A stretch of DNA of 64,000 nucleotides, from NCBI RefSeq assembly GCF_000293885.2, contig NZ_CP010945.1, positions 4,546,001 to 4,610,000 of the forward strand. The letters run 5' to 3'. The stretch is from Pseudomonas fluorescens NCIMB 11764. Lineage in GTDB: Bacteria; Pseudomonadota; Gammaproteobacteria; Pseudomonadales; Pseudomonadaceae. Position numbers and translations under genes: made by a program. This document shows positions 51,985-61,636 of the stretch, piece by piece. The notes under the pieces are model-generated. The model was not told the DNA's origin, searched no databases, and saw only the letters and a program-made list of their open reading frames with translations. Numbering within the stretch: position 1 is the stretch's first letter; every line of letters begins with the position of its first letter.

Positions 51985-53832
51985 ATGGGTGTGTACGACT
52001 ACAAAAACTTCGGCACGGCAGATTCAAAGGCGTTGTTCACCGACGCCATGGCGATCACGCTTTACTCCTATCACAACCTCGATAACGGCTTTGCCACCGG
52101 TTACCAACACCACGGCTTTGGCCCCGGTTTGCCGGCAACGCTGGTCACCGCGCTGATTGGCGGCACCGACTCCCAAGGCGTAATCCCCGGCGTGCCGTGG
52201 AATCCGGATTCGGAAAAAGCCGCGCTCGACGCGGTGCAGAAGGCTGGCTGGACGCCCATTACCGCGACTCAATTGGGTTATGACGGCAAGGTCGATGCCC
52301 GCGGAACCTTCTTCGGCGAGAAGGCCGGGTTCACCAGCGCCCAGGTCGAAATCCTCGGCAAGTACGACGCTCTGGGCCATCTCAGCGAAATTGGCATCGC
52401 CTTTCGCGGCACCAGTGGTCCTCGGGAAAGCCTGATCAGTGACTCGGTCGCCGACGTGATCAACGATCTGCTCGCCGCATTGGGGCCGAAGGATTACGCG
52501 AAGAACTACGTGGGCGAAGCGTTTGGCGACTTGCTGGGCGATGTCGCGGCATTGGCCCGTGCCAATGGCTTGTCGGGCAAGGATGTGCTGGTCAGCGGCC
52601 ACAGCCTCGGCGGTCTGGCGGTCAACAGCCTGGCGGACCTGAGCAACGACAAATGGGCCGGGTTCTACAAGGACTCCAACTACATTGCCTACGCCTCACC
52701 GACCCAAAGCAGCACCGATAAAGTGCTCAACGTCGGTTATGAGAACGACCCGGTATTCCGCGCGCTCGACGGCTCATCCTTCAATCTGTCTTCAGTGGGC
52801 GTGCACGATGCTCATCAGGACTCGGCGACCAACAACATCGTCAGCTTCAACGATCATTACGCCTCGACGGCGTGGAATGTGCTGCCGTTTTCCATCCTCA
52901 ATATCCCGACCTGGATTTCTCACCTGCCCACGGGTTACGGCGATGGCATGTCCCGGCTGATCGAGTCGAAGTTCTATGAACTGACCAGCAAGGACTCGAC
53001 CATTATTGTCGCCAACCTGTCTGATCCGGCGCGCAGCAACACCTGGGTCCAGGACCTCGATCGCAACGCAGAGACCCATAAGGGCAGCACCTTCATCATC
53101 GGCAGCGACGGCAACGACCTGATCCAGGGCGGCAAGGGCAACGACTTCCTGGAAGGCCGCGATGGCAATGACACCTTCCGCGACGGTGGTGGCTACAACA
53201 TTGTGCTGGGTGGCAAGGGCAACAATGTGCTGGACTTGCAGCAGTCGGTGAAAAACTTCGATTTCGCCAATGACGGCGCCGGCAACCTGTATATCCGCGA
53301 TGGGCAGGGCGGTATCAATATCACCCGCGACATTGGCAGCATTACCACCAGGGAGCCGGGGTTTCTCTGGGGACTGTTCAAGGATGACGTGAGCCACAGC
53401 GTTACGGCCAACGGTTTGGCGGTGGGAAACAACCTGACTCAATACGCCTCGACGCTGAAGGGCGGAGCGGGCGCCGATACGCTAAAGGCTCACGCGAGTG
53501 GTGATTGGTTGTTTGGCCTGGACGGCAACGACCATTTGATCGGTGGTCAAGGCAACGACGTGTTTGTCGGCGGCGCGGGGAATGACCTGATGGAATCGGG
53601 CGGCGGGAGCGACACGTTCCTGTTCAGTGGCGCGTTTGGCCATGACCGGGTGTTGGGTTATCAGGCGAATGACAAACTGGTGTTTCTCGGGGTTCAGGGG
53701 GTGGCGCCGGATGATGATTACCGGGCTCATGCCACGGTGGTCGGGAACGATACGGTGCTGACGTTTGGCAATGATTCAGTGACGCTGGTCGGGGTCGGGC
53801 TGGATAGCCTGGGCGGTGTTGTTATTGCCTGA
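51985..53832 (+). CDS. Secreted family I.3 lipase (polyurethanase-like)
   Basis: A 615-residue lipase of bacterial family I.3. The nucleophile is Ser207 in SGHSLGG, the position known for this family, and the N-terminal lid and calcium site (YDYKNFGTADSKALFTD) match it. RTX repeats occur in two clusters (GSDGNDLIQGGKGNDFLEG and LDGNDHLIGGQGNDVFVGG), ending in a secretion signal VVIA. No signal peptide. The length fits the PueA/MIS38 class rather than the 476-residue TliA class. The ATG has AGAGG seven bases upstream. Export should use AprDEF. Confidence 0.95.
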   Translation: MGVYDYKNFGTADSKALFTDAMAITLYSYHNLDNGFATGYQHHGFGPGLPATLVTALIGGTDSQGVIPGVPWNPDSEKAALDAVQKAGWTPITATQLGYDGKVDARGTFFGEKAGFTSAQVEILGKYDALGHLSEIGIAFRGTSGPRESLISDSVADVINDLLAALGPKDYAKNYVGEAFGDLLGDVAALARANGLSGKDVLVSGHSLGGLAVNSLADLSNDKWAGFYKDSNYIAYASPTQSSTDKVLNVGYENDPVFRALDGSSFNLSSVGVHDAHQDSATNNIVSFNDHYASTAWNVLPFSILNIPTWISHLPTGYGDGMSRLIESKFYELTSKDSTIIVANLSDPARSNTWVQDLDRNAETHKGSTFIIGSDGNDLIQGGKGNDFLEGRDGNDTFRDGGGYNIVLGGKGNNVLDLQQSVKNFDFANDGAGNLYIRDGQGGINITRDIGSITTREPGFLWGLFKDDVSHSVTANGLAVGNNLTQYASTLKGGAGADTLKAHASGDWLFGLDGNDHLIGGQGNDVFVGGAGNDLMESGGGSDTFLFSGAFGHDRVLGYQANDKLVFLGVQGVAPDDDYRAHATVVGNDTVLTFGNDSVTLVGVGLDSLGGVVIA

Positions 53833-53858
53833 AGCTGATGTGACGTCTGCAAGGGACA

Positions 53859-53880
53859 CATCGCGGGCTTGCCCGCGATG
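53859..53880. repeat. REP-like palindrome after the lipase gene
   Basis: CATCGCGGGC (53859-53868) and GCCCGCGATG (53871-53880) are perfectly complementary with a two-base loop. This GCGGGCTTGCCCGC core is the most common REP form in fluorescent pseudomonads. It lies between the convergent lipase and lipoprotein genes. Confidence 0.8.
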
Positions 53881-53896
53881 AACGATAACGCGGTCT

Positions 53897-54121
53897 TCAG
53901 TCTTCCTTGCGAACCGTAGCCACTTCATCAACCTTGACCTTCACTTTCGTCCCGGAAATATCTTCAAATTCGTAAAAACCTTCCGTGTTATTGGCTTTCG
54001 GCATGTCCTTGGTCAAATACTGGGTGCCGTTCTGCAGTGTCACTACCGTTGGCGTCGAGCAACCAGCAAGGGCCAGCAGCGCCGCCATAGCCAGGGGCAA
54101 ACCCAGAGTCTTGATATTCAT
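53897..54121 (-). CDS. Small YgdI/YgdR-like lipoprotein
   Basis: A 74-residue lipoprotein. The signal peptide ends in the lipobox LALAGCS. The short mature part (VVTLQNGTQYLTKDMPK, then YEFEDISGTKVKVKVDEVATV) matches the DUF903/YgdI-YgdR SH3-like fold. Its function is unknown in bacteria generally. The ATG at 54121 has AGAGG five bases upstream. Confidence 0.9.
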   Translation of the reverse strand: MNIKTLGLPLAMAALLALAGCSTPTVVTLQNGTQYLTKDMPKANNTEGFYEFEDISGTKVKVKVDEVATVRKED

Positions 54122-54342
54122 AACCACCTCTCATCCTCCAAAAAACAGCGCGACTGCTGCGAATCCTTCAATCGTCACTGTACCTCTAACGCGGTTGGTA
54201 CGATGGATCGCGGGAAAGTTCGACAGGCAGTCGAAATAATCCCGATCACGCCGCCGCTTATCCTTTTCCGTTTGCACCGGACAGGGCGTTGCTGGTATCT
54301 GTACGCATAACCAGTATTCGCTCCCCATGGCCCTGTTTTCCT

Positions 54343-55995
54343 GTGACCCAGAATCCGCTCGACGATCCGTTCTATTACTTGAACAACTTCACGCAAGTGC
54401 TTGATTGGCTTGAGCACCGCTATGCCGATGTGCTGACGGTCGAGGAGCAAACCTTCATCCGTGAATTCAACCGGTTGCCCCGCGAGTCCAGGGCGCTGCT
54501 GGTACGGATGGTGATGCGCAAGGGGATTCATTTTCGGGCCGGCAAACTGCATTACCTCGAGATTGGCGACATCGCCAGCGCCGCCGGGCCATTACTGGAA
54601 CTGGGCTGGATCGATGAGCAGGCGCCGCTGTCACTCGAAACGCTATTCGACGTATTGCTCAAGGCGGAAATCGTGCAGTGCTTCGGCACCGTCATTGATC
54701 AGCCCAAAGGCAAAAAGACCGAGTGGCTCCCGCCCCTGAGCGAGCGATTTCCCGAAGCACTCAGTTTTAGCCAATGGTGCGCCCCCCTGGAAGACCGGTT
54801 GTTCAGCCTGACCATCATGGGTCTGTGTGATCGTCTGCGCCTGATGTTCTTCGGCAATCTTTACCAGGACTGGTCGGAGTTCGTACTGGCCGACCTCGGC
54901 ATCTTTACCTACGAAAAAGTCGAGTTCTGCGCGGAATCCCGAGGCTTGCGCAGTCGCGAGGACGTGGATGCCTGTTTCTTCCTTCACGAATGCCAGCAGC
55001 GATTGGAAGCGGGCGAGGCGGTGGCGGGGATTGTCGAGCAGATCAACGGGCTGACACTCACCAATCCCTGGTTGCAGAAACGGCGCGGCAAGCTGTTGTT
55101 CCAGATCGGTCAGCACTGCGAGCGCGTGGCGGATTTTGCCAATGCGCTGGGGATTTACCGCAACTGCACGTGGCCCGGTGCGAGGGCGCGGTTGATTCGT
55201 GTGCTGGAGCGCTGTGGCGAGTATCAACTGGCCATGGAACTGGCCACAGTGGCTGGCCAATCGCCGGAAAGCGCTGCCGAACAACAGCAACTGCTGCGCG
55301 TATTGCCCCGGCTGCGGCGCAAGCTTGGCGGGCCGCCAGCAAAACGTTCGTCCCCAAGGGAAATGCTGCGCCTGGAGCTGCAACTGCCCAGAGTCGATCC
55401 CGCGCTATCGGTGGAGTTCTACGTACAGGCGCATCTGGCGGAGGATTCGGCACCGGTGCACTACGTCGAAAACAGCCTGATCAACTCGCTGTTCGGGTTG
55501 CTGTGCTGGCCGGCGATCTTCGCGCCCTTGCCCGGGGCGTTTTTCCACCCGTTCCAGCGTGGGCCGGTGGATCTGCTTAATGAAGACTTCCATGCACGAC
55601 GCGCCGATCTGTTCAAGGCCTGCCTCGCCGAGCTCGATGACGGGCGTTACCTCCAGACGATCCGGGAACGGTATGCCGCCAAGTGGGGCGTGCAATCGCC
55701 GTTTGTGTTCTGGGGCGCGTTAACCGAAAACCTGCTCGACCAGGCGCTTGATTGTCTGCCGGCCGAGCACCTCAAACACTGGTTCAACCGTTTACTGCTG
55801 GACATAAAGGCCAACCGCGCCGGCATGCCGGACCTGATTCAGTTCTGGCCGCAGCACAAGACCTATCGCATGATCGAAGTCAAAGGCCCTGGCGATCGCC
55901 TGCAAGACAACCAGTTGCGCTGGCTCGAGTTCTGCCATGAACACCAGATGCCGATTGCCGTCTGCTACGTGCAATGGGCGGAGCAGAGCGCTTGA
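54343..55995 (+). CDS. FAN1-like VRR-NUC structure-specific nuclease
   Basis: A 550-residue FAN1-family nuclease. Helical and TPR-like regions fill the middle (residues 150-330). The C-terminal VRR-NUC nuclease shows the PD-(D/E)XK set in NRAGMPDLIQFWP and MIEVKGPGDRLQ, followed by NQLRWLEF. FAN1 cuts 5' flaps and unhooks DNA crosslinks. GTG at 54343 is chosen because the conserved DDPFYYLNNF follows closely; the frame extends to 54289. Its stop overlaps the next helicase gene, a pairing that suggests joint repair work. Confidence 0.92.
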   Translation: MTQNPLDDPFYYLNNFTQVLDWLEHRYADVLTVEEQTFIREFNRLPRESRALLVRMVMRKGIHFRAGKLHYLEIGDIASAAGPLLELGWIDEQAPLSLETLFDVLLKAEIVQCFGTVIDQPKGKKTEWLPPLSERFPEALSFSQWCAPLEDRLFSLTIMGLCDRLRLMFFGNLYQDWSEFVLADLGIFTYEKVEFCAESRGLRSREDVDACFFLHECQQRLEAGEAVAGIVEQINGLTLTNPWLQKRRGKLLFQIGQHCERVADFANALGIYRNCTWPGARARLIRVLERCGEYQLAMELATVAGQSPESAAEQQQLLRVLPRLRRKLGGPPAKRSSPREMLRLELQLPRVDPALSVEFYVQAHLAEDSAPVHYVENSLINSLFGLLCWPAIFAPLPGAFFHPFQRGPVDLLNEDFHARRADLFKACLAELDDGRYLQTIRERYAAKWGVQSPFVFWGALTENLLDQALDCLPAEHLKHWFNRLLLDIKANRAGMPDLIQFWPQHKTYRMIEVKGPGDRLQDNQLRWLEFCHEHQMPIAVCYVQWAEQSA

Positions 55996-58271
55996 GCTAC
56001 AGCATCGCAGTGCGGGCGTTGTGTGAGTTCACCGCCAAGGTCGGCGACCTCGACCTGCGCTTCACACCCTCGCCGACTGCGCTGGAAGGCATCGTCGGCC
56101 ACCGGACGGTGGCGTCCCGGCGCAGCGACGGATATCAGGGTGAAGTCGCGCTTGAAGGCCAGTATCAAACGTTGAAGGTCAAGGGCAGGGCGGACGGCTA
56201 CGATCCGGTGCAAAACTGCCTGGAAGAAGTGAAAACCTACCGCGGTGACCTGAGCAAACAACCGACCAACCACCGTCAGCTGCACTGGGCGCAGGCCAAG
56301 GTCTACGGCTGGTTGATGTGTCAGAAACTGGATCTGGCGCAGATCAACCTGGCGCTGGTGTACTTCGACATCGTCAGCGAAAAGGAAACCTGTCTGGTCG
56401 AAGCGTTCAGCGCTGAAGAACTGAAGGGGTTTTTCGAGCATCATTGCCAGCTGTTCCTGCGCTGGGCTGAACAGGAGATGGCCCATCGCGAAGCACGCAA
56501 CGGCGCGGCTCAGCAACTGGCATTTCCCCATGCCGATTTTCGTCCGGGGCAACGGCATCTGGCGGAGTCCGTGTTCAAGGCCGTCAGCACCGGCCGTTGC
56601 CTGATGGCCCAGGCGCCGACAGGTATCGGCAAGACCGTCGGCACGCTGTTTCCAATGCTCAAGGCCCTGGCGCCGCAGCAGCTGGACAAGGTGTTTTTCC
56701 TCACGGCGAAAACCCCCGGGCGCAAACTGGCGCTCGATGCGACGCAGGTCATTCTCGACAGCGCGACTGCGCCACCGTTGCGTGTTCTGGAAATGATTGC
56801 CCGGGACAAGGCCTGCGAGCATCCGGACAAGGCCTGCCATGGCGAATCCTGCCCGTTGGCCCAGGGTTTCTATGATCGGTTGCCGGCTGCGCGCCAGGCC
56901 GCCAGCGAGCTGTCACTGTTGAATCAGAACGCCTTGCGCGACGTCGCCCTGAAACACAGTGTCTGTCCTTACTACCTGAGCCAGGAAATGGCCCGTTGGG
57001 CCGACGTGGTGGTCGCTGACTACAACTACTATTTCGATTTCAGCGCGCTGCTGTTCGGGCTGGCCCAGGCCAACAACTGGAAAGTCGCGGTACTGGTGGA
57101 CGAAGCCCACAATCTGGTGGAGCGCGGGCGGCAGATGTACAGCGCCAGCCTTGACCAGTCGACGCTCAACGGTGTGCGCAAAACCGCTCCCGAGCCATTG
57201 AAGAAAGCCTTGCAACGGGTCAATCGTGAATGGAACGCCCTGCATAACCTGCAACTCGCGCCATACCAGGCCTACGACAAACCCCCGGAAAAACTGCTAC
57301 AGGCATTGTCGTCATGCAGCGCGAGCATCGGCGACTATCTCAATGATCATCCCCAGGGCCTGGACAGCGCCTTGCAGAATTTCTATTTCGACATGCTGCA
57401 GTTCTGTCGCGTCGCCGAGCTTTTCGATGAACAGTTCCTGTTCGACATCAGCAAACGCGACCTTGACCGCAAACGCAACCTGTCGCAATTGTGCCTGCGC
57501 AACGTGGTTCCCGCCGGTTTCATCCGACCCCGCCTGACGGCGGCACGCAGTACCGTGCTGTTTTCCGCGACGTTGAGCCCTCGTCATTACTATGCCGATT
57601 TGCTCGGGACGCCCGCGAGCACAGTCTGGATCGACGTCGAGTCACCGTTTCACGCTGACCAGTTGAAGGTCCATATCGTCAGCCAGATTTCCACGCGGTT
57701 TGTCCATCGACAGTCTTCTCTGGCGCCGATCGTCGAACTGATCGCCAGGCAGTTCACCCAATGCCCCGGAAACTACCTGGCGTTTTTCAGCAGCTTCGAT
57801 TACTTGCAGCAAGTGGCGCAGTTGCTGGCCGAGACACATCCACACATCAATCTCTGGTCGCAATCCCGAGGCATGGGGGAAGGGCAGCGTCAAGACTTCC
57901 TCGATCAGTTCACCGCGCACAGCCAGGGCATCGGCTTCGCGGTGCTGGGCGGGGCGTTTGGTGAAGGCATCGACTTGCCCGGTGCCCGGTTGATCGGCGC
58001 CTTTATCGCCACCCTCGGACTGGCGCAACTCAACCCGGTCAATGAACAGCTGAAACATCGTATGGCGGCGATTTTCGGAGCCGGTTATGACTACACCTAC
58101 CTGTTTCCCGGCGTGCAGAAAGTCGTTCAGGCAGCAGGACGCGTCATCCGTACCCAACAGGATCAAGGGGTGGTGATGTTGATCGATGATCGCTTTGGCG
58201 ACAGCAAGGTCAAACAGCTGCTGCCGCGCTGGTGGTCGGTTGCCCCGTCGATTTTGCTCTCTGTCGAGTAG
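55992..58271 (+). CDS. XPD/DinG-type Fe-S helicase with N-terminal nuclease-like domain
   Basis: About 759 residues. The N-terminal 160 contain a Cas4-like PD-(D/E)XK core (GRADGYD, LEEVKTYRGDL, then QLHWAQAKVYGW). The helicase part follows: RPGQRHLAESVF, Walker A APTGIGKTVGT, four iron-sulfur Cys (CEHPDKACHGESCPL and VCPYY), VDEAHNLVERG, LFSATLSP and QAAGRVIR. TTG at 55992 overlaps the FAN1 stop (TTGA) and has GGAG eight bases upstream; an ATG at 55974 lacks such support. Together with FAN1 it forms a translationally coupled nuclease-helicase pair. Confidence 0.92.
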   Translation: MSYSIAVRALCEFTAKVGDLDLRFTPSPTALEGIVGHRTVASRRSDGYQGEVALEGQYQTLKVKGRADGYDPVQNCLEEVKTYRGDLSKQPTNHRQLHWAQAKVYGWLMCQKLDLAQINLALVYFDIVSEKETCLVEAFSAEELKGFFEHHCQLFLRWAEQEMAHREARNGAAQQLAFPHADFRPGQRHLAESVFKAVSTGRCLMAQAPTGIGKTVGTLFPMLKALAPQQLDKVFFLTAKTPGRKLALDATQVILDSATAPPLRVLEMIARDKACEHPDKACHGESCPLAQGFYDRLPAARQAASELSLLNQNALRDVALKHSVCPYYLSQEMARWADVVVADYNYYFDFSALLFGLAQANNWKVAVLVDEAHNLVERGRQMYSASLDQSTLNGVRKTAPEPLKKALQRVNREWNALHNLQLAPYQAYDKPPEKLLQALSSCSASIGDYLNDHPQGLDSALQNFYFDMLQFCRVAELFDEQFLFDISKRDLDRKRNLSQLCLRNVVPAGFIRPRLTAARSTVLFSATLSPRHYYADLLGTPASTVWIDVESPFHADQLKVHIVSQISTRFVHRQSSLAPIVELIARQFTQCPGNYLAFFSSFDYLQQVAQLLAETHPHINLWSQSRGMGEGQRQDFLDQFTAHSQGIGFAVLGGAFGEGIDLPGARLIGAFIATLGLAQLNPVNEQLKHRMAAIFGAGYDYTYLFPGVQKVVQAAGRVIRTQQDQGVVMLIDDRFGDSKVKQLLPRWWSVAPSILLSVE

Positions 58272-58399
58272 GAACTTTTACCCAAAAAAACATCGACATA
58301 CCTTGAAAGCTCTCACCGTTTGAACAATGGGTGAGTCCACGCTTTATTGATTCGGCAAGCCATCACTTTCAAGCCCGACTTTGATAAGGAAATCAAGGC

Positions 58400-59308
58400 A
58401 TGTCAGAAGCAAAAATGTATGAGTACACCCCCGACCAGATCACGCAGGCATTCGATGAAATCATCGCGACGATTTTCAGCGGTATCACCGTCGAAGCTGT
58501 ACCCAAAATGCTGGTCGTGGCTGGGATCGAGGCGTCAGGCAAAACGTACTTGCTGGAAAAGAGCCTGTTGCCTACTGGCCGCTATAAAAACTACGTGCGC
58601 CTGTACCTGACCGAGTACAGGAAAAAGCACCCTCAGTACGCGCAGATAATCAAAAAGGGCGTTTTGCATGCTTACGAGCACACTGAGGAGTTTGTTCGGG
58701 AAGTCTGCGCAAAGATCTTTGCGCAGGCGTTCGACAGTAAATACAACATCATCATGGAAAGCGCCTTCGACAGCCTGGATTTCGCTGCCTTTCCGCCGTT
58801 GGCGACCGCTGCCGGGTATCAGTTCGAGACTCACATTGTTGGCTGCACTCAAGAATTCGCTCATGTATCGAGCATTAAACGAGGGCTAAAGAGCCTGGAA
58901 GTGCAGGACCTGGAAAGATTTCTCACGGCGGAGAAGCTGGATATCAGCACAGGCCTTTCGCAAGCGATCATTCTGGCCTTCGAAACGGCGGCAAAAGCGG
59001 TCAGCGGTTCGCAAATGTTTGTCTATGAGCGTGGATTCGGAGCGTTGAACGAACGTATCCTTCGTGCACATAGCGCCTATATCAAAAACAATGATGGTTC
59101 CGTCACCACAACGACTACCGGGATGAATTTTACCTATAGCATCTACTCCAACATTATTCAGAACCTCGTCTTCGCAAGAAACGATCGCAACGAAATAATT
59201 AAAGAATGCCATTTGGCATTGCTCAAAGCCTCTACCCATGCCGCGGACGTCCCACAATTTGTCTATAACGACTTGTACGCCTACCTCGTCAGGTACGTGT
59301 ATCGATAG
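58400..59308 (+). CDS. Zeta-toxin-like P-loop kinase, orphan
   Basis: A 302-residue protein. Walker A is AGIEASGKT (about residues 41-49). The stretch TEYRKKHPQY, then NIIMESAFDS, follows zeta toxin/UDP-N-acetylglucosamine kinase order, but the catalytic Asp two residues before the aromatic in zeta (D-x-F) is Thr71 here. The C-terminal 100 residues are helical and not recognised. No epsilon-type antitoxin frame is adjacent. The gene is AT-richer than its neighbours, which hints at transfer. The ATG follows AAGGAAATCAAGG. Confidence 0.82.
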   Translation: MSEAKMYEYTPDQITQAFDEIIATIFSGITVEAVPKMLVVAGIEASGKTYLLEKSLLPTGRYKNYVRLYLTEYRKKHPQYAQIIKKGVLHAYEHTEEFVREVCAKIFAQAFDSKYNIIMESAFDSLDFAAFPPLATAAGYQFETHIVGCTQEFAHVSSIKRGLKSLEVQDLERFLTAEKLDISTGLSQAIILAFETAAKAVSGSQMFVYERGFGALNERILRAHSAYIKNNDGSVTTTTTGMNFTYSIYSNIIQNLVFARNDRNEIIKECHLALLKASTHAADVPQFVYNDLYAYLVRYVYR

Positions 59309-59395
59309 CTTCGGGGAGGCAAGCGTCTTATTGCCGGCTTCGTACCATCCTGATTTGTCCCATACTCCAAAAAACATTCCTGACGTGAGGGCTCA

Positions 59396-61315
59396 ATGAG
59401 CGAAGATCGAACCAAGGCCAGCACCATCGAGGACGGGCGTTTTCGCCTGTTGATCGACGCGGTGATTGACTACGCGATCTACATGATTGATCCCGACGGC
59501 ATCATTACCAGCTGGAATGCTGGCGCCAAGCGCTTCAAGGGGTATGAGGAAGCCGAGATTCTCGGCCAGCATTTCTCGCGTTTCTACACCGAAGAGGATC
59601 GCCTCAAAGGAATGCCCCAACGGGCGCTGGACACGGCGATCCGCGAGGGGCGGTTCGAGGGAGAAGGCTGGCGGGTTCGCAAGGACGGTACGCATTTCTG
59701 GTGCCATGTAGTGATCGATCCGATTTTCGATGCGGCGGGCACCTTGTTGGGATTTGCCAAGATCACCCGGGACCTGACCGACCGCAAGATGGCCGAAGAA
59801 GTCCTCAAACAAAGCGAGCAGCAGTTCCGGCTACTGGTTCAAAGCGTCACGGACTACGCCATCTACATGCTCGACGCCGATGGACGCCTGACCAACTGGA
59901 ACCCTGGTGCCCAGCGCATCAAGGGGTACCTGCCCGAAGAAGTCATCGGCCAGCATTTTTCGATGTTCTACACCCCGGAAGATCGCGAAGCCGGCGAACC
60001 GAAACGCACGCTGGACATTGCGGTACGTGAGGGGCGATTCGAAAACAAGGGCTGGCGGCTGCGCAAGGACGGCACACGGTTCCTGGCGCATGTCGTGGTC
60101 GATCCGATCTGGGGCGAAACCGGCACGTTGCTCGGTTTCGCCAAGATCACCCGTGATATCACCGAAGCGACCCACGCCCAGCAGGCCCTGGAACAAACCC
60201 GCGAGGCGCTTTTTCAGGCGCAAAAGATGCAAGCCATCGGGCAACTCAGCGGAGGCATTGCCCATGACTTCAATAACCTGCTGACAGTGATCCTCGGCAA
60301 TCTGGAAATCGTCCGCAAGCGCGTGGGGGACGATCCGAAAATCACCCGGTTGCTGGACAACGCCACTCAGGGTGCCCAGCGCGGAGTTTCGCTGACCCAA
60401 CGCATGCTGGCCTTTGCCAGGCGCCAGGAACTGAAGACCGAGCCTGTCGACATACCGATGTTGGTGGAGGGCATTACCGGACTGTTGCGCAGTTCCCTCG
60501 GGCCTTCCGTGGTGCTCGAAACCCGCTTTTCGCAAGCGCTCGAACCTGTGCTGGCCGACGTCAACCAGCTCGAACTGGCGGTCCTGAACCTGGTGACCAA
60601 CGCCCGGGATGCAATGCCCCACGGCGGGAAAATCCTGATCAGCGCCAAGTCTGAAGAGGCCGGGGATCACTCTTCGCTCGCGCCAAAGTCAGGCCGCTAT
60701 GTCTGCCTGAGCGTCGTTGATACGGGGGAGGGCATGGATGACGCCACTCTTTCCACGGCGATGGACCCGTTCTTCACCACCAAGGGGGTGGGCAAAGGCA
60801 CGGGGCTGGGATTGTCGATGGTGCATGGCTTCATCGAACAATTGGGCGGGCGATTCATTCTGAAAAGCCAAGAGGACAAGGGAACCACGGCCGAACTGTG
60901 GATACCCGTCGCCACAAACGGTTTGGCTGCCAAGCCTGCCCAGGAGGACGCCGCGCTGCCGGTGCCGCGCCTGTGCGTGCTGGTGGTGGACGACGACAAT
61001 CTGGTGCTGACCAGTACTTGCCTGTTGCTCGAAGATTTGGGGCATCGGGTGATCAGTGCAGTCTCCGGGGCTCAAGCGCTGAAGGTGTTCGACAGCGAGC
61101 AGACCATCGATCTGGTCATTACCGACATGGCCATGCCACAAATGGATGGCGCGCAACTGGCGCAGGCAATCCGAAGCATCAAACCGGACCTGCCGATCAT
61201 CCTCGCCACGGGTTACGCGGAGCGGCTGGAAGGCTTTGCGACCAGACTCCCGCGCCTGTCGAAACCATTTACTCAGCTGAATCTGGTGGAGGTCATTGCC
61301 TCGACGATGAAATGA
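59396..61315 (+). CDS. Double-PAS hybrid histidine kinase
   Basis: A 639-residue soluble hybrid kinase. Two similar PAS domains, about 18-140 and 145-262, repeat the pattern DYAIYM, GQHFSxFYTxEDR and GFAKITRD. HisKA has His290 in GGIAHDFNNLL, then HATPase with FFTTKGVGKGTGLGLSM, and a C-terminal receiver with Asp577 in ITDMAMP. No cofactor Cys (NCRFLQ of LOV) is seen in the PAS domains, so the signal is unknown. GAGGG precedes the ATG. It ends one base before the convergent small membrane protein. Confidence 0.94.
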   Translation: MSEDRTKASTIEDGRFRLLIDAVIDYAIYMIDPDGIITSWNAGAKRFKGYEEAEILGQHFSRFYTEEDRLKGMPQRALDTAIREGRFEGEGWRVRKDGTHFWCHVVIDPIFDAAGTLLGFAKITRDLTDRKMAEEVLKQSEQQFRLLVQSVTDYAIYMLDADGRLTNWNPGAQRIKGYLPEEVIGQHFSMFYTPEDREAGEPKRTLDIAVREGRFENKGWRLRKDGTRFLAHVVVDPIWGETGTLLGFAKITRDITEATHAQQALEQTREALFQAQKMQAIGQLSGGIAHDFNNLLTVILGNLEIVRKRVGDDPKITRLLDNATQGAQRGVSLTQRMLAFARRQELKTEPVDIPMLVEGITGLLRSSLGPSVVLETRFSQALEPVLADVNQLELAVLNLVTNARDAMPHGGKILISAKSEEAGDHSSLAPKSGRYVCLSVVDTGEGMDDATLSTAMDPFFTTKGVGKGTGLGLSMVHGFIEQLGGRFILKSQEDKGTTAELWIPVATNGLAAKPAQEDAALPVPRLCVLVVDDDNLVLTSTCLLLEDLGHRVISAVSGAQALKVFDSEQTIDLVITDMAMPQMDGAQLAQAIRSIKPDLPIILATGYAERLEGFATRLPRLSKPFTQLNLVEVIASTMK

Positions 61316-61316
61316 C

Positions 61317-61562
61317 TCATTGTCCGGTCGCGGAGCCTACGTTCTTTTTGAACCCGCGCAAGTTCATGGCACACAGGCAAAATTGCAACACGATCAACGC
61401 GTAGGCCTGTGTGTGATAGCCCCAGATCACCCATAAAATGTTGCTGAGGATAAAACAGATGAACCCCCAGACCCGGCGCCTGGGGTTTCGTGAACCGATC
61501 AGCCAGGCCGCCAGCACCGTGACCAGCATTGCTGGCCATTGCACCCAATCAAGATCGTCCAT
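61317..61562 (-). CDS. Small inner-membrane protein
   Basis: An 81-residue protein with three predicted membrane helices: about 10-25, 30-50 and 52-68, the first two separated by the basic SRNPRRR. I do not recognise the family with certainty. The ATG at 61562 has AAGGGG six bases upstream, a strong ribosome binding site. It is convergent with the double-PAS kinase gene and divergent from the next gene. Confidence 0.82.
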   Translation of the reverse strand: MDDLDWVQWPAMLVTVLAAWLIGSRNPRRRVWGFICFILSNILWVIWGYHTQAYALIVLQFCLCAMNLRGFKKNVGSATGQ

Positions 61563-61636
61563 TGCAGACCCCTTGCAGTTTCAATCCAGCTGAACTTGTC
61601 AGTAGGCGTTTCTTCTAAAGGTTTTCCATTCTGTGT

